From positions 1 through 40,201 of the forward strand of contig CAJFOT010000023.1 of NCBI GenBank assembly GCA_904397815.1: 40,201 nucleotides of DNA. Direction: 5' to 3'. Below the pieces are notes generated by a model. It saw only the letters and a program-made list of their open reading frames with translations, had not been told where the DNA came from and did no database searches. Numbering within the stretch: the first letter of the stretch is position 1; each line of letters opens with the position of its first letter. The stretch is from Candidatus Paralachnospira sangeri (lineage in GTDB: Bacteria; Bacillota; Clostridia; Lachnospirales; Lachnospiraceae). Shown here piece by piece: positions 8,997-17,209 of this stretch. The position numbers were made by a program, and so were the translations under genes.

Positions 8997-9664
8997 GCTT
9001 TTTCCTCCGCTTCTTTCGCTTCCTGTACACGCACGCTGACTGTCACGCCGTCCCCGATGGGGATAATCGATGTCTGCAGCCCTTCCATATGCTTCAGCTG
9101 ATACAGATAATCCCGCATTCTGGTATGAATCGTACGGTTTCTTCTGGTTACCGCATACCGGGACTCAATAATATCCCCATCCTGCAGCACATTGTCTGAA
9201 ACCAGCACGCCGCCCGGCGGCATCAGCCGCAGCACCATGGGCAGAAAGTGAAGATACTGCCCCTTGGCCGCGTCCATAAAGATAAAATCATAAAATCCTT
9301 CCAGTTCCGGCAGGATCTGCGCCGCATCTCCCTCCAGCAGCAGAATCTGCTCACTTTTCCCTGCCAGAGCAAAATTTTTTCTGGCCTGCGGAATACGTTT
9401 TTCATACTTTTCAATAGTGGTAATGGAACACCCCGCCGGCATTGCCTCGCTCATCAGCAGAGCAGAATAGCCTACTGCCGTTCCCACTTCCAGGATTCTC
9501 TCAGGCTGTTTTGCAGCCACCAGTGTTTTCAGCAGACTGGCCGTTTCCCGTCTGATAATCGGAATACCGGCTCTCCTGGCCTCTCTGGCAATCTCCATGC
9601 AAACCGGACTGTCATCCGGTTCCAGAGACTGAATGTAGGATACCGTTCTCTCGTCCACGATCAT
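8993..9664 (-). CDS. trmR: SAM-dependent O-methyltransferase, probable tRNA 5-hydroxyuridine methyltransferase
   Basis: A 223-residue class I methyltransferase of the caffeoyl-CoA O-methyltransferase group. Motif I is ILEVGTAVGYSALLMSEAMP, followed by an acidic residue region (TIEKYEKRIPQARKN) and FIFMDAAKGQYLHFLP, in which the Asp usually contributes to metal binding. TrmR (YrrM) of B. subtilis converts ho5U34 to mo5U34 in tRNA, and the adjacent U32-family gene (4-base overlap) supports this specific assignment over a general catechol methyltransferase. The ATG at 9664 lies just after the TAG of the MltG-like gene, with a GAGG ribosome site inside the end of that gene. The symbol rests mainly on context. 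Confidence 0.85.
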   Translation of the reverse strand: MIVDERTVSYIQSLEPDDSPVCMEIAREARRAGIPIIRRETASLLKTLVAAKQPERILEVGTAVGYSALLMSEAMPAGCSITTIEKYEKRIPQARKNFALAGKSEQILLLEGDAAQILPELEGFYDFIFMDAAKGQYLHFLPMVLRLMPPGGVLVSDNVLQDGDIIESRYAVTRRNRTIHTRMRDYLYQLKHMEGLQTSIIPIGDGVTVSVRVQEAKEAEEKA

Positions 9665-9666
9665 GC

Positions 9667-10083
9667 CTATTCCTCTGCCTCTTCGCTTTCTTCCTCACCG
9701 CTGCCGGAAAGCACTTCCAGCACTTCCTTGACCGTCATGGCCGTATCCACTGTATACACGCCCGGTTCCAGTGTCTTCTCATAAAAATACTTCTGAAACA
9801 CAAAAGCCCAGGCGTCATGGATCAGTCCTCTGCCCTCCAGCATATTGCCCACTGTCAAAGCAGAGTCTCCTTCCTGAATCGTCACCTGCATCTCGATGCC
9901 CGGTTCCGCTGTCATCGTTTTCTCAGAAAACACACTGAGGCCAAACTGATAGGCGCTGGTGATGCCGTAGAAAAAAATCACCACAATCAGAATCACCGCA
10001 ATCACTTTCAGTGAGACACGGATCACCGTCCCCGTCACCCTGTTTATCTTATCCGTTTTGCTTGCCGCAGCCTTTTTCGCCAT
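9667..10083 (-). CDS. Short MltG/YceG-like membrane protein lacking the catalytic domain
   Basis: A 138-residue protein with a basic N terminus, one transmembrane helix (about residues 23-45) and an extracytoplasmic part resembling the N-terminal LysM-like subdomain of MltG: VTIQEGDSALTVGNMLEGRGLI, then a YEKTLEPGVYTVDTAMTVKEVLEVL repeat-like segment. It stops with an acidic tail (EEESEEAEE), where MltG of about 330-380 residues would go on to its catalytic YceG core with the active glutamate. The reading frame is intact and the gene is packed between RNase J (1-base gap) and trmR, the same position as yrrL (mltG) in B. subtilis. It therefore looks like a maintained reduced form, not a fresh truncation. 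It cannot cleave glycan strands as full MltG does; a scaffold or regulatory role is a guess. Confidence 0.8.
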   Translation of the reverse strand: MAKKAAASKTDKINRVTGTVIRVSLKVIAVILIVVIFFYGITSAYQFGLSVFSEKTMTAEPGIEMQVTIQEGDSALTVGNMLEGRGLIHDAWAFVFQKYFYEKTLEPGVYTVDTAMTVKEVLEVLSGSGEEESEEAEE

Positions 10084-10084
10084 G

Positions 10085-11752
10085 TCAAATCTCCATAATA
10101 ATCGGCAGCACCATCGGGCTCCGTTTCATCTTCTTCCACAGGTAATCTCCCAGGGTATCCCGAATCACAGTTTTCAGGCGGTTCCAGTCTGTAATCTTTT
10201 TATCCAGACAGTTTTCTACCGCATGGGTTACCAGGGTATGGGCCTCTTCCATCAGATCCTCCGACTCCCGTACATATACAAAGCCTCTGGAGACAATATC
10301 CGGCCCGGCCAGCAGCTGACCCGACTGGCTGTCCAGGGAAAGCACCACGATAATAATGCCGTTCTGAGACAGACTCTGACGGTCACGCAGAACAATATTT
10401 CCCACATCTCCCACACCCAGACCGTCTACCAGAATGGAACCGGTATGAACATGGCCGTTCAGCTGTGCGTGTTCTTTGCCGTCCAACTCCAGCACATCAC
10501 CTGAGGACATCAGGAAAATATGGTCTTTCGGAATGCCCAGCTGACTGACCAGCTTTGCCTGGGCCAGACGGTGACGGTATTCCCCGTGAATCGGGATAGA
10601 ATATTTGGGATGAACCAGGGAATACATCAGTTTGATTTCCTCCTGGCATGCATGGCCGGATACATGGGTATCCTGATAGATCACATTTGCCCCTCGCTGA
10701 GACAGTTCATTGATGATCTTGGACACTGCCTTTTCATTGCCGGGAATCGGATTGGAACTGAGGATGATCGCATCCCCCGGTTTAATCGATACTTTTTTAT
10801 GAATGCCGGCTGCCATGCGGGACAGGGCCGCCATGGACTCGCCCTGACTGCCGGTTGTAATCAGAACCGTTTTCTCATCGGGATAATTTTTCAGCTGCTC
10901 GATGTCAATCAGCGTCCCCTCCGGGATCTTGATATACCCCAGTTCCTGTGCTGTCCCGATAATGTTCACCATGCTCCGGCCCTCTACCACTACCTTGCGG
11001 CCATATTTATAGGACGTATTGATAATCTGCTGCACCCGGTCCACATTGGAGGCAAAGGTAGCCACCAGAATCCTGTGATTCACATTTTCCGCAAACAGAT
11101 TGTCAAAGGTACGCCCCACCGTCCGCTCCGACATGGTAAAACCTTCCTTTGTGGCATTGGTGCTCTCGCACAGCATTGCAAGAACGCCCTTCTTGCCCAG
11201 TTCCGCAAAGCGGGCCAGATCAGTAGGATCTCCGAATACCGGCGTATAGTCAATTTTAAAATCGCCCGTATGAATAATCGTTCCCACCGGCGTAAAGATT
11301 GCCAGCGCCGCGGCATCTGAAATACTGTGATTAATCCGGATAAACTCCACCCGGAAGCAGCCCATATTGATCGACTGGCCATATTTTACCACTTTCTTTT
11401 TAATGCCTTTCAGCCCGGGGAATTCTTTCAGTTTATTTTCAATAATGCCGATTGTCAGTTTTGTGCCGTAAATCGGAGCGTTCACCTCTCTTAAGACATA
11501 AGGGATGGCGCCGATATGGTCCTCATGACCATGGGTAATAAAAAAGCCTTTCACTTTTTCAATATTATTTTTCAGATAGCTCACATCCGGGATCACCAGA
11601 TCAATCCCCAGCATGTCATCATTAGGGAAGGACAGACCGCAGTCCACCACAATAATACTGTCTTCGTACTCAAAGGCAGTAATATTCATACCAATCTCCT
11701 CCAGTCCTCCCAGAGGGATGATGCGCAATTTAGATTTTTGTTCTGTTTTCAA
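10085..11752 (-). CDS. rnj: Ribonuclease J
   Basis: Metallo-beta-lactamase/beta-CASP ribonuclease with 5' exonuclease and endonuclease activity, central to mRNA decay and rRNA processing in Firmicutes. The 555-residue protein contains the zinc motif THGHEDHIGAIPY, the downstream HTGDFKID (third metal motif), the beta-CASP segment with RILVATFASNVDRVQQI and VLITTGSQGE, and the HVSGHA histidine motif, plus a C-terminal domain. The start codon is TTG (11750-11752): GGAGG lies 7 bases upstream and the encoded N terminus KTEQKSKLRIIPLGGLEEIGMN matches the family. It follows the DUF1292 gene by about 80 bases and leads directly into the MltG-like gene. Whether it corresponds to J1 or J2 cannot be told, since only one copy is seen here. 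Confidence 0.96.
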   Translation of the reverse strand: MKTEQKSKLRIIPLGGLEEIGMNITAFEYEDSIIVVDCGLSFPNDDMLGIDLVIPDVSYLKNNIEKVKGFFITHGHEDHIGAIPYVLREVNAPIYGTKLTIGIIENKLKEFPGLKGIKKKVVKYGQSINMGCFRVEFIRINHSISDAAALAIFTPVGTIIHTGDFKIDYTPVFGDPTDLARFAELGKKGVLAMLCESTNATKEGFTMSERTVGRTFDNLFAENVNHRILVATFASNVDRVQQIINTSYKYGRKVVVEGRSMVNIIGTAQELGYIKIPEGTLIDIEQLKNYPDEKTVLITTGSQGESMAALSRMAAGIHKKVSIKPGDAIILSSNPIPGNEKAVSKIINELSQRGANVIYQDTHVSGHACQEEIKLMYSLVHPKYSIPIHGEYRHRLAQAKLVSQLGIPKDHIFLMSSGDVLELDGKEHAQLNGHVHTGSILVDGLGVGDVGNIVLRDRQSLSQNGIIIVVLSLDSQSGQLLAGPDIVSRGFVYVRESEDLMEEAHTLVTHAVENCLDKKITDWNRLKTVIRDTLGDYLWKKMKRSPMVLPIIMEI

Positions 11753-11833
11753 ATAATTACCTCCTGCTTCTGATAAAATTTTCCGTACTTTTTTCTTTAT
11801 TTGTATTTCTCATCCGGCTTCTTCCGGCCGTTT

Positions 11834-12100
11834 TTATTCCAGTTCAATATCCACATCGTCCAGCAGCTGACTGAAAATACCCATCAGGTAATCCAGCTCA
11901 CTGCTGTTTTCCACCATCTCATATACAGCCTCAGGAGACTCTGCCTCCGAGACATCCTTCAGAATATAGCAATTTCCGTCGCCTTCCAGCGTATCGGCCA
12001 CCAAAATATAATCCATTCCGCTGATTCTGGTTTCTTCCAACACGTATAATGAAACTGTTTTTCCGTCATCGGTTGTAAAACTGATTTTTTCCTCTGCCAT
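11834..12100 (-). CDS. DUF1292 (UPF0473/YrzB-like) small acidic protein
   Basis: An 88-residue acidic protein beginning MAEEKISFTTDDGKTVSLYVLEETRISGMDYILVAD, the hallmark of the DUF1292 family. The start at 12100 is chosen over an upstream ATG at 12151 because AGGAGGG lies about 9 bases before it and family members begin here. The function of the family is unknown. It sits in the widely conserved Firmicute order ireB-ruvX-DUF1292, 72 bases after ruvX. No membrane segment or cysteine motif is present. Confidence 0.88.
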   Translation of the reverse strand: MAEEKISFTTDDGKTVSLYVLEETRISGMDYILVADTLEGDGNCYILKDVSEAESPEAVYEMVENSSELDYLMGIFSQLLDDVDIELE

Positions 12101-12172
12101 CTGGCCGCTCCCTCCTGTTAGAAAAATCCCGCTCCTGGCCGGATTTTTCATCTGTCCCGGATCAGCAATTGG

Positions 12173-12595
12173 TCAGCGGTTCTTCCAGTCCAGATATCCC
12201 TGCAGGATCAGAACCGCCGCGATCATATCCACATATTTTTTTCGGTTTTCCCGACGGACGCCCGCCTCCATCATCGTCTGCTCAGCTGCCACAGTAGTCA
12301 GCCTCTCATCCCACAGCACAACAGGCAGCCCGATTCTGGCCTCCAGACGCTCCTTCAGCGCTGCAGACTTCTCTGCTCTCTCACCAATTGTGTTGTTCAT
12401 ATTTTTGGGATACCCCAGAACAATGGTTTCCACCTCGTATTCTCTGACCAGCTCTTCAATCCTGCGCAGAGTCGCCCGCAGCTTGTTCTCCTCCTCGCGC
12501 CGGATAATTTCGATTCCCTGAGCTGTAATTCCCAGAGGGTCACTGACGGCCACTCCCACGGTTCTGGAACCATAGTCCAATCCCATAATTCTCAT
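12173..12595 (-). CDS. ruvX: Putative Holliday junction resolvase RuvX/YqgF
   Basis: An RNase H-like fold nuclease implicated in pre-16S rRNA processing and recombination. The 140-residue protein begins [22 protein letters not shown], containing the first catalytic Asp in LDYG, and continues with VLGYPKNMN and a LWDERLTT motif with the conserved Asp/Glu, then the [15 protein letters not shown]-terminal segment with a further Asp. Length is typical. The ATG at 12595 has a GGAGG 7 bases upstream. It lies 32 bases after ireB and 72 bases before the DUF1292 gene. Confidence 0.95.
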   Translation of the reverse strand: MRIMGLDYGSRTVGVAVSDPLGITAQGIEIIRREEENKLRATLRRIEELVREYEVETIVLGYPKNMNNTIGERAEKSAALKERLEARIGLPVVLWDERLTTVAAEQTMMEAGVRRENRKKYVDMIAAVLILQGYLDWKNR

Positions 12596-12627
12596 AACAG
12601 CCTCCGCAACAAAAGGATAGGGCAGCC

Positions 12628-12891
12628 CTATCCTTCCAGCTTTTTCTTAATATAAAAGCTCATCAGCTCTTCTATGATCTCGTCCCGCTCCACTTTCATA
12701 ATCAGGCTTCTCGCACTGTTATAGCTGGTAATATAAGTAGGATCTCCTGACATCAGGTAGCCGACGATCTGGTTTAACGGGTTGTATCCTTTCTCTGTCA
12801 ACGCATGATAAACCTCTTCCAAAACATCGCTTACCTGCATCTGATTATCCTGTGCCGCCTCAAAAAATTGTGTTCTATGAATCTTCCCCAT
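12628..12891 (-). CDS. ireB: IreB-family regulatory phosphoprotein (UPF0297/YrzL)
   Basis: An 87-residue small protein of the IreB family. In Enterococcus, IreB is a substrate of the PASTA kinase IreK and influences cephalosporin resistance. The sequence shows the family core [38 protein letters not shown] and the C-terminal [22 protein letters not shown]. The ATG at 12891 is preferred to a GTG three codons earlier because the GAGG site would be too close to that GTG. It leads the ireB-ruvX-DUF1292 block and has a candidate promoter at 12944-12972. The partner kinase is not in this window. Confidence 0.92.
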   Translation of the reverse strand: MGKIHRTQFFEAAQDNQMQVSDVLEEVYHALTEKGYNPLNQIVGYLMSGDPTYITSYNSARSLIMKVERDEIIEELMSFYIKKKLEG

Positions 12892-12943
12892 AGTTGTCAC
12901 ATCCTCAATGTTCTTCTAATCCGGTACCATTCTCAATGGTATT

Positions 12944-12972
12944 ATTCTAATACATTTTCCCGTATTCGGCAA
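12944..12972 (-). promoter_or_regulatory. Candidate promoter of the ireB block
   Basis: Minus-strand TTGCCG (12967-12972), a 17-base spacer and TAGAAT (12944-12949), about 50 bases before the ireB start. The -35 matches at four positions and the -10 at five. A short inverted repeat TACCATT/AATGGTA lies just downstream in the leader. Confidence 0.5.
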
Positions 12973-12997
12973 GGGGTTTTCATGATAATTCGTGATA

Positions 12998-14317
12998 TCA
13001 GCGGCACAATACCATCCCGTCTGTCAGAATCCGGCAGAATTCCCCCTCCGCCAGCGTATTCCGCCTGCCAGACGGAAGAGCACATTTCACATATTCCGGC
13101 GTGTGGCCTGTCATATACGGCTGTCCGTCGAGCCATATCTCTTCCTCCAGAAGTATTTCCATTTTTCTCCCTTTATAATACATCCGGTACTGATCAGACA
13201 TTTTTTTCGTCAGCTCCAGCAGCTCCGCGCTCCGCGCTTTTTTCACTTCCTCCGGTACCTGGCCATCCATGGAAGCCGCCCGGGTTCCCCTGCGGACAGA
13301 ATAGGGAAACACATGCATCTCATAGAAGCCCACCCGTTCCAGGAAATCTCTGGACCGGGCAAATTCTTCTTCGGTCTCTCCCGGAAACCCGGTGATCACA
13401 TCAGTTGTCAGCGCCGGATGTTCATATGCCTGACGCAGCATTTCACACTTCTCATAATACTCTTCTGTTGTATAATGGCGGTTCATCCGCTTCAGGGTAT
13501 CATCACATCCGCTCTGCAAAGAGAGATGGAAATGAGGGCATACTTTATTCAGCCCGGTCAGCCTGTCCACAAATTCTCCGGTAATAATCCGGGGCTCCAG
13601 AGAACCCAGGCGGATCCTGCAGATGCCGTCAATTTGCTGAACCTGCTCCAGCACTGACAGAAGAGATATCTGCTCATCTTTCAGGTCTGCCCCATAAGAA
13701 CTGAGATGAATGCCTGTCAGCACCACCTCCTGATAGCCTTTGCCAGCCAGCCGCTCTACCTCCGACACCACCTGTTCCGGCCGGCGGCTTCGCACCCGTC
13801 CCCGCACATAGGGGATAATACAGTAGCTGCAAAACTGATTGCAGCCGTCCTGAATCTTGATAAAAGCTCTGGTATGCTCCAATGTGGCGGACAACTCCAT
13901 CTCCTCATAGGCTTCCGGCCCGGACAGATCTGACATCAGTTCCCGCTGTCCCTGGCCCGGACGGTATTCCTCCAGCAAAGCCAGCAGCTGATTCTTCTGG
14001 TTGTTGCCCAGAATAATATCTACAGTACCCTCTTTTCTGAGATATTCCGCCGATGCCTGAGCAAAGCAGCCGGCAGCCACAATTACCGCCTCCGGATTCA
14101 GCTTTCTGGCCCGGCGCAGCATCTGCCGGGACTTTTTATCCGCCACATTGGTCACCGTACAGGTATTCACCACATAGACATCCGCCGGCTGGTGAAAATC
14201 CACGATCTGATATCCGGCTCCTGCCAGCTGCTGTTCCATCGCTTCCGTCTCATAGGCATTGACTTTACAGCCCAGGTTATGAAGGGCCGCTGTTTTTATT
14301 TTCCCGTTATTCATCAT
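12998..14317 (-). CDS. mtaB: tRNA t6A37 methylthiotransferase MtaB
   Basis: Radical-SAM enzyme that adds a methylthio group to t6A at position 37 of tRNAs reading ANN codons, giving ms2t6A. Seen in order: the N-terminal UPF0004 domain with cysteines in LGCKVNAYE, VNTCTVT and AAGCFAQ (second iron-sulfur cluster), the radical-SAM motif CNQFCSYC followed by IIPYVRGRVRSR, the LTGIHLSSYG segment, and a C-terminal TRAM domain. The open frame extends 24 codons upstream, but the tandem ATGs at 14317/14314 lie 7 bases after AAGGA and match the family N terminus (GKIKTAALHNLGCK). In many Clostridia mtaB follows rsmE; here thiI, the desulfurase and the HPr-like gene lie between them. Confidence 0.95.
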   Translation of the reverse strand: MMNNGKIKTAALHNLGCKVNAYETEAMEQQLAGAGYQIVDFHQPADVYVVNTCTVTNVADKKSRQMLRRARKLNPEAVIVAAGCFAQASAEYLRKEGTVDIILGNNQKNQLLALLEEYRPGQGQRELMSDLSGPEAYEEMELSATLEHTRAFIKIQDGCNQFCSYCIIPYVRGRVRSRRPEQVVSEVERLAGKGYQEVVLTGIHLSSYGADLKDEQISLLSVLEQVQQIDGICRIRLGSLEPRIITGEFVDRLTGLNKVCPHFHLSLQSGCDDTLKRMNRHYTTEEYYEKCEMLRQAYEHPALTTDVITGFPGETEEEFARSRDFLERVGFYEMHVFPYSVRRGTRAASMDGQVPEEVKKARSAELLELTKKMSDQYRMYYKGRKMEILLEEEIWLDGQPYMTGHTPEYVKCALPSGRRNTLAEGEFCRILTDGMVLCR

Positions 14318-14370
14318 ATTTTTTTCCTTAATTTTCTCAAATTGTACTAGATAAAACACCAATCTATCTA

Positions 14371-14399
14371 TTGACAGATTCAGCCGCAAAAGTTAGTAT
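14371..14399 (+). promoter_or_regulatory. Promoter of the HPr-like gene
   Basis: TTGACA (14371-14376), a 17-base spacer and TAGTAT (14394-14399). The predicted start near 14406 gives a short leader ending in AGGAGG, 7 bases before the ATG at 14432. Confidence 0.75.
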
Positions 14400-14431
14400 A
14401 AAGATATACAAAAAATTTAGGAGGTATTTTC

Positions 14432-14668
14432 ATGCAGACCGTACAGATTTCTTTAAATTCTATTGATAAAGTAAAATCTTTCGTGAATACATTGGCCAAA
14501 TTTGACTGCGACTTTGATCTGGTATCCGGAAGATATGTGATCGACGCCAAGTCAATTATGGGAATTTTCAGCCTGGATCTGTCCAAACCCATTGACCTGA
14601 ATATTCATGCCACAGAGGATATTGACAGTATCTTAAGCATTTTAAAACCCTATATTGTAGAGCAGTAA
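14432..14668 (+). CDS. HPr-like (Crh-like) protein lacking the phosphoacceptor histidine
   Basis: A 78-residue protein with the HPr fold signature. HPr carries phosphate from enzyme I on His15 and is phosphorylated on Ser46 by HPr kinase for catabolite control. Here the residues where GIHARPA should occur read NSIDKVKSF, so no His15 equivalent exists and sugar phosphotransfer should not be possible. The regulatory segment is kept as KSIMGIFSLDL, with Ser41 in the Ser46 position. This pattern recalls Crh of Bacillus, which has Gln at position 15. It has its own promoter, AGGAGG site and a strong terminator, and is flanked on both sides by minus-strand genes. No PTS genes are nearby. A role in regulation is inference. 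Confidence 0.88.
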   Translation: MQTVQISLNSIDKVKSFVNTLAKFDCDFDLVSGRYVIDAKSIMGIFSLDLSKPIDLNIHATEDIDSILSILKPYIVEQ

Positions 14669-14712
14669 TGTCCGCGGTCCTTTCGGGCGGGGATATATAT
14701 CTGAGAGAAGAG

Positions 14713-14742
14713 AAAAGAATCCTGCAAAGCAGGATTCTTTTT
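14713..14742. terminator. Bidirectional terminator between the HPr-like gene and thiI
   Basis: A near-perfect stem GAATCCTGC/GCAGGATTC with an AAA loop, flanked by A-runs on the left and T-runs on the right. It can end transcription of the plus-strand HPr-like gene and the minus-strand thiI operon. Confidence 0.92.
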
Positions 14743-14758
14743 CGTTCAACAGGAAACG

Positions 14759-15958
14759 TCACAGACTCTGCTCTTCTGTCTCAATCCAAATGGTTTCTTC
14801 TGTCTCCACGGCTTTCTGATACAGTTCTTCTATGATCCCATTCAGCTTATATTCCGAGCGCTTAATAGCGTTTAAATTCGGTTTGGTCACCGGATGTTTC
14901 GCCACAAAGATGGTGCAGCAGTCCTCATAGGGCAGGATCGATGTCTCATATGTGCCGATCTTTTTCGCGATCTCCACAATCTCCTGCTTATCGAACCCGA
15001 TCAGAGGACGAAATACGGGCATTGTACATACTTCATTGGTAGCCGCCAGGCTTTTCATTGTCTGGGATGCCACCTGTCCGATACTTTCTCCGGTAATCAG
15101 CGCTGCAGCCCCATTGGCCTCTGCCAGCTGCTGAGCGATCCGCATCATATACCGGCGCATGATAATGGTCAGTTCATCATGAGGACAGTGCTCATAGATC
15201 GCCATCTGAATATCAGTAAAATTCACCACATGGAGATTGATGGGGCCTGCGTATCTGGATACCAGCCGGGCCAGATCCACCACCTTCTGCTTCGCCCGGT
15301 CACTGGTATAGGGCGGCGCGTGAAAATAGACCGCATCGATTACAACCCCCCGCTTTGCGATCATATAGCCGGCCACAGGGCTGTCGATTCCGCCGGACAG
15401 CAGCAGCATAGCCTTTCCGTTGGTTCCCACCGGCATGCCGCCGGGTCCGGGAATCACTTCGGAATAAATGTTGATCCGCTGGCGGATCTCAATACACAGC
15501 AGCACATCAGGGTGATGGACATCCACCCGGATCTGCGGGAAGGCCTCCAGCACCGCCTCTCCGATCTGAGCATTGATGCCATTGGAATCCAGGGGATAAT
15601 TCTTCCTGGCCCGCCTGGACTGTACTTTAAACGTAATATGCTTATCAGGATACATATCATCCATGTAGCGGATCACCTGGCTGCGCAGGTCGTCGAACCC
15701 CAGATCATCGATCTGGACCATCGGGCAGATGCCGGCGATGCCGAATACATGGCGCAGAGCGTCTACTGTCTCGTCATAATCGTAATCAGAGTCTGCCGCC
15801 ACATAGATTCTGCCGTCCTCCTTCACCACCCGGAAGTCGCCCTCCACCAGCTTCAGCGCCCGCCTGATCTGGCGGACCAGGGCATCCTCAAAGAGATATC
15901 GGTTCTTTCCCTTGATGCCGATCTCGGCATATTTAATCATAAACGAATGGAAATGCAT
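14759..15958 (-). CDS. thiI: tRNA 4-thiouridine synthetase ThiI, rhodanese-less form
   Basis: ThiI adenylates U8 of tRNA and transfers sulfur to give 4-thiouridine. The 399-residue protein has an N-terminal ferredoxin-like/THUMP region (residues about 60-165) and the PP-loop LLSGGIDSPVAGY for ATP. It then has the VFRPLIGFDKQEI segment and LPYEDCCTIFVAKHP, with candidate sulfur-relay cysteines. It ends without the C-terminal rhodanese domain found in E. coli ThiI. In B. subtilis a similar short ThiI receives sulfur from a dedicated cysteine desulfurase (NifZ); here a desulfurase gene lies 24 bases upstream, supporting the same arrangement. The ATG at 15958 starts MHFHSFMIKYAEIGIKGKNR, which matches the family. 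Confidence 0.95.
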   Translation of the reverse strand: MHFHSFMIKYAEIGIKGKNRYLFEDALVRQIRRALKLVEGDFRVVKEDGRIYVAADSDYDYDETVDALRHVFGIAGICPMVQIDDLGFDDLRSQVIRYMDDMYPDKHITFKVQSRRARKNYPLDSNGINAQIGEAVLEAFPQIRVDVHHPDVLLCIEIRQRINIYSEVIPGPGGMPVGTNGKAMLLLSGGIDSPVAGYMIAKRGVVIDAVYFHAPPYTSDRAKQKVVDLARLVSRYAGPINLHVVNFTDIQMAIYEHCPHDELTIIMRRYMMRIAQQLAEANGAAALITGESIGQVASQTMKSLAATNEVCTMPVFRPLIGFDKQEIVEIAKKIGTYETSILPYEDCCTIFVAKHPVTKPNLNAIKRSEYKLNGIIEELYQKAVETEETIWIETEEQSL

Positions 15959-15982
15959 GTATTTTCCTCCAACTTTTGTTAT

Positions 15983-17137
15983 TTATCCTCTTCTGAACCG
16001 GCGCAGAACCGGCAGCAGCCGTTTCAGCGTCTCCAGCGTGTACTCGATCTCTTCCATTTTTGTAAAAGCGCCGAAGCTGAACCGAAGGGTGGATTCCAGA
16101 TACTCCTTCTGAACTCCGATCCCCTTCAGCGTCGCACTGGGCATGGGATGATGAGACGAACAGGCAGAACCTGCCGACACATAAATTCCCTGTTCCTCCA
16201 GAGCATGAAGCAGCACTTCACTCCTGATGCCTGCAAAACTGACGCTGACGATATGGGGCGCCCCTTCCCGCAGCAGCGGTCCGTTAATCTTCGTCCCTTC
16301 CAGTTCCAGAATTCCCTCTGTAAACCGTTCTTTCATACGGTACATATAATCAATCTTCATCTCATGGTCTTTATAGATCTCCCGGGCCGCTTCCGCCATT
16401 CCTGCCGCGCCGGGCACGTTTTCTGTACCGGAGCGCAGCCCCTGCTGCTGTCCGCCGCCGAAGATTACCGGACGGATCTTTACACGATCCTTCACATACA
16501 GAAAACCCACGCCTTTGGGACCATGAATCTTATGGCCGCTGGCCGACAGCATATCAATGCCCTGCCGTCTTGGACGTATCAGAAATTTGCCATAAGCCTG
16601 AATTGCGTCTGCATGGAAAAGAATATCCGGCTTTTTTCTGCGGATTACCTGAGAAATCGCTTCAACAGGCTGTACTGAGCCGATTTCATTATTGACATAC
16701 ATCACCGACACCAGAATCGTTTCCCTGGTAATCGCCTTCTCCAGTGCTTCCAGATCAATAACACCATACTGATCCACCGGCACATAAGTAACAGTAAAGC
16801 CCTGCTCTTCCAGAAATTTCATTGTATTGGACACTGACGCATGCTCAATTGTCGTCGTAATAATATGGCTGCCTGCTCTCCGATTGGCCATGGCCGCACC
16901 GATGATGGCCATATTATTGGATTCTGTGCCGCCGGAAGTAAAATAAATTTCCTTTTCGCTGACCCGCAGGCTGGCGGCAATGGTTTCCCTGGCAGCCCGG
17001 ACATAAGCCTCTGCCTCCATTCCCTTCCGGTGAAGAGCGGAGGGATTGCCGTAATCCCTGGACATTACCTTTACCACTGTGTCACAGACACTGGGAAATG
17101 CCTGTGTCGTGGCAGAATTATCTAAATATGCTTCCAT
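15983..17137 (-). CDS. Cysteine desulfurase (NifS/IscS class), likely partner of ThiI
   Basis: PLP-dependent enzyme that removes sulfur from cysteine to form a protein persulfide. The 384-residue sequence begins MEAYLDNSATTQAFPSV, has the TSGGTESNN loop, HADAIQAYGK and the PLP-binding lysine in SASGHKIHGPKGVGF. It ends with the mobile cysteine loop SAGSACSSHHP, which carries the catalytic Cys. It precedes thiI by 24 bases, so the most likely recipient is ThiI (tRNA s4U). Supply to iron-sulfur assembly cannot be excluded because no SUF or ISC genes are seen here. It follows rsmE by 72 bases. Confidence 0.94.
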   Translation of the reverse strand: MEAYLDNSATTQAFPSVCDTVVKVMSRDYGNPSALHRKGMEAEAYVRAARETIAASLRVSEKEIYFTSGGTESNNMAIIGAAMANRRAGSHIITTTIEHASVSNTMKFLEEQGFTVTYVPVDQYGVIDLEALEKAITRETILVSVMYVNNEIGSVQPVEAISQVIRRKKPDILFHADAIQAYGKFLIRPRRQGIDMLSASGHKIHGPKGVGFLYVKDRVKIRPVIFGGGQQQGLRSGTENVPGAAGMAEAAREIYKDHEMKIDYMYRMKERFTEGILELEGTKINGPLLREGAPHIVSVSFAGIRSEVLLHALEEQGIYVSAGSACSSHHPMPSATLKGIGVQKEYLESTLRFSFGAFTKMEEIEYTLETLKRLLPVLRRFRRG

Positions 17138-17209
17138 CTCGCGATCATTCCTTCTTTAAAGTTTTATTATCCATCACAAACGTCATAATGCTTTCTCTTA
17201 TGCCGTTTG

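Noticed and set aside
14894..16678. Long plus-strand open frame of about 594 codons
   Set aside because: It runs antisense through thiI and the desulfurase, both clear genes; composition is that of a shadow frame and there is no ribosome site or recognisable domain.
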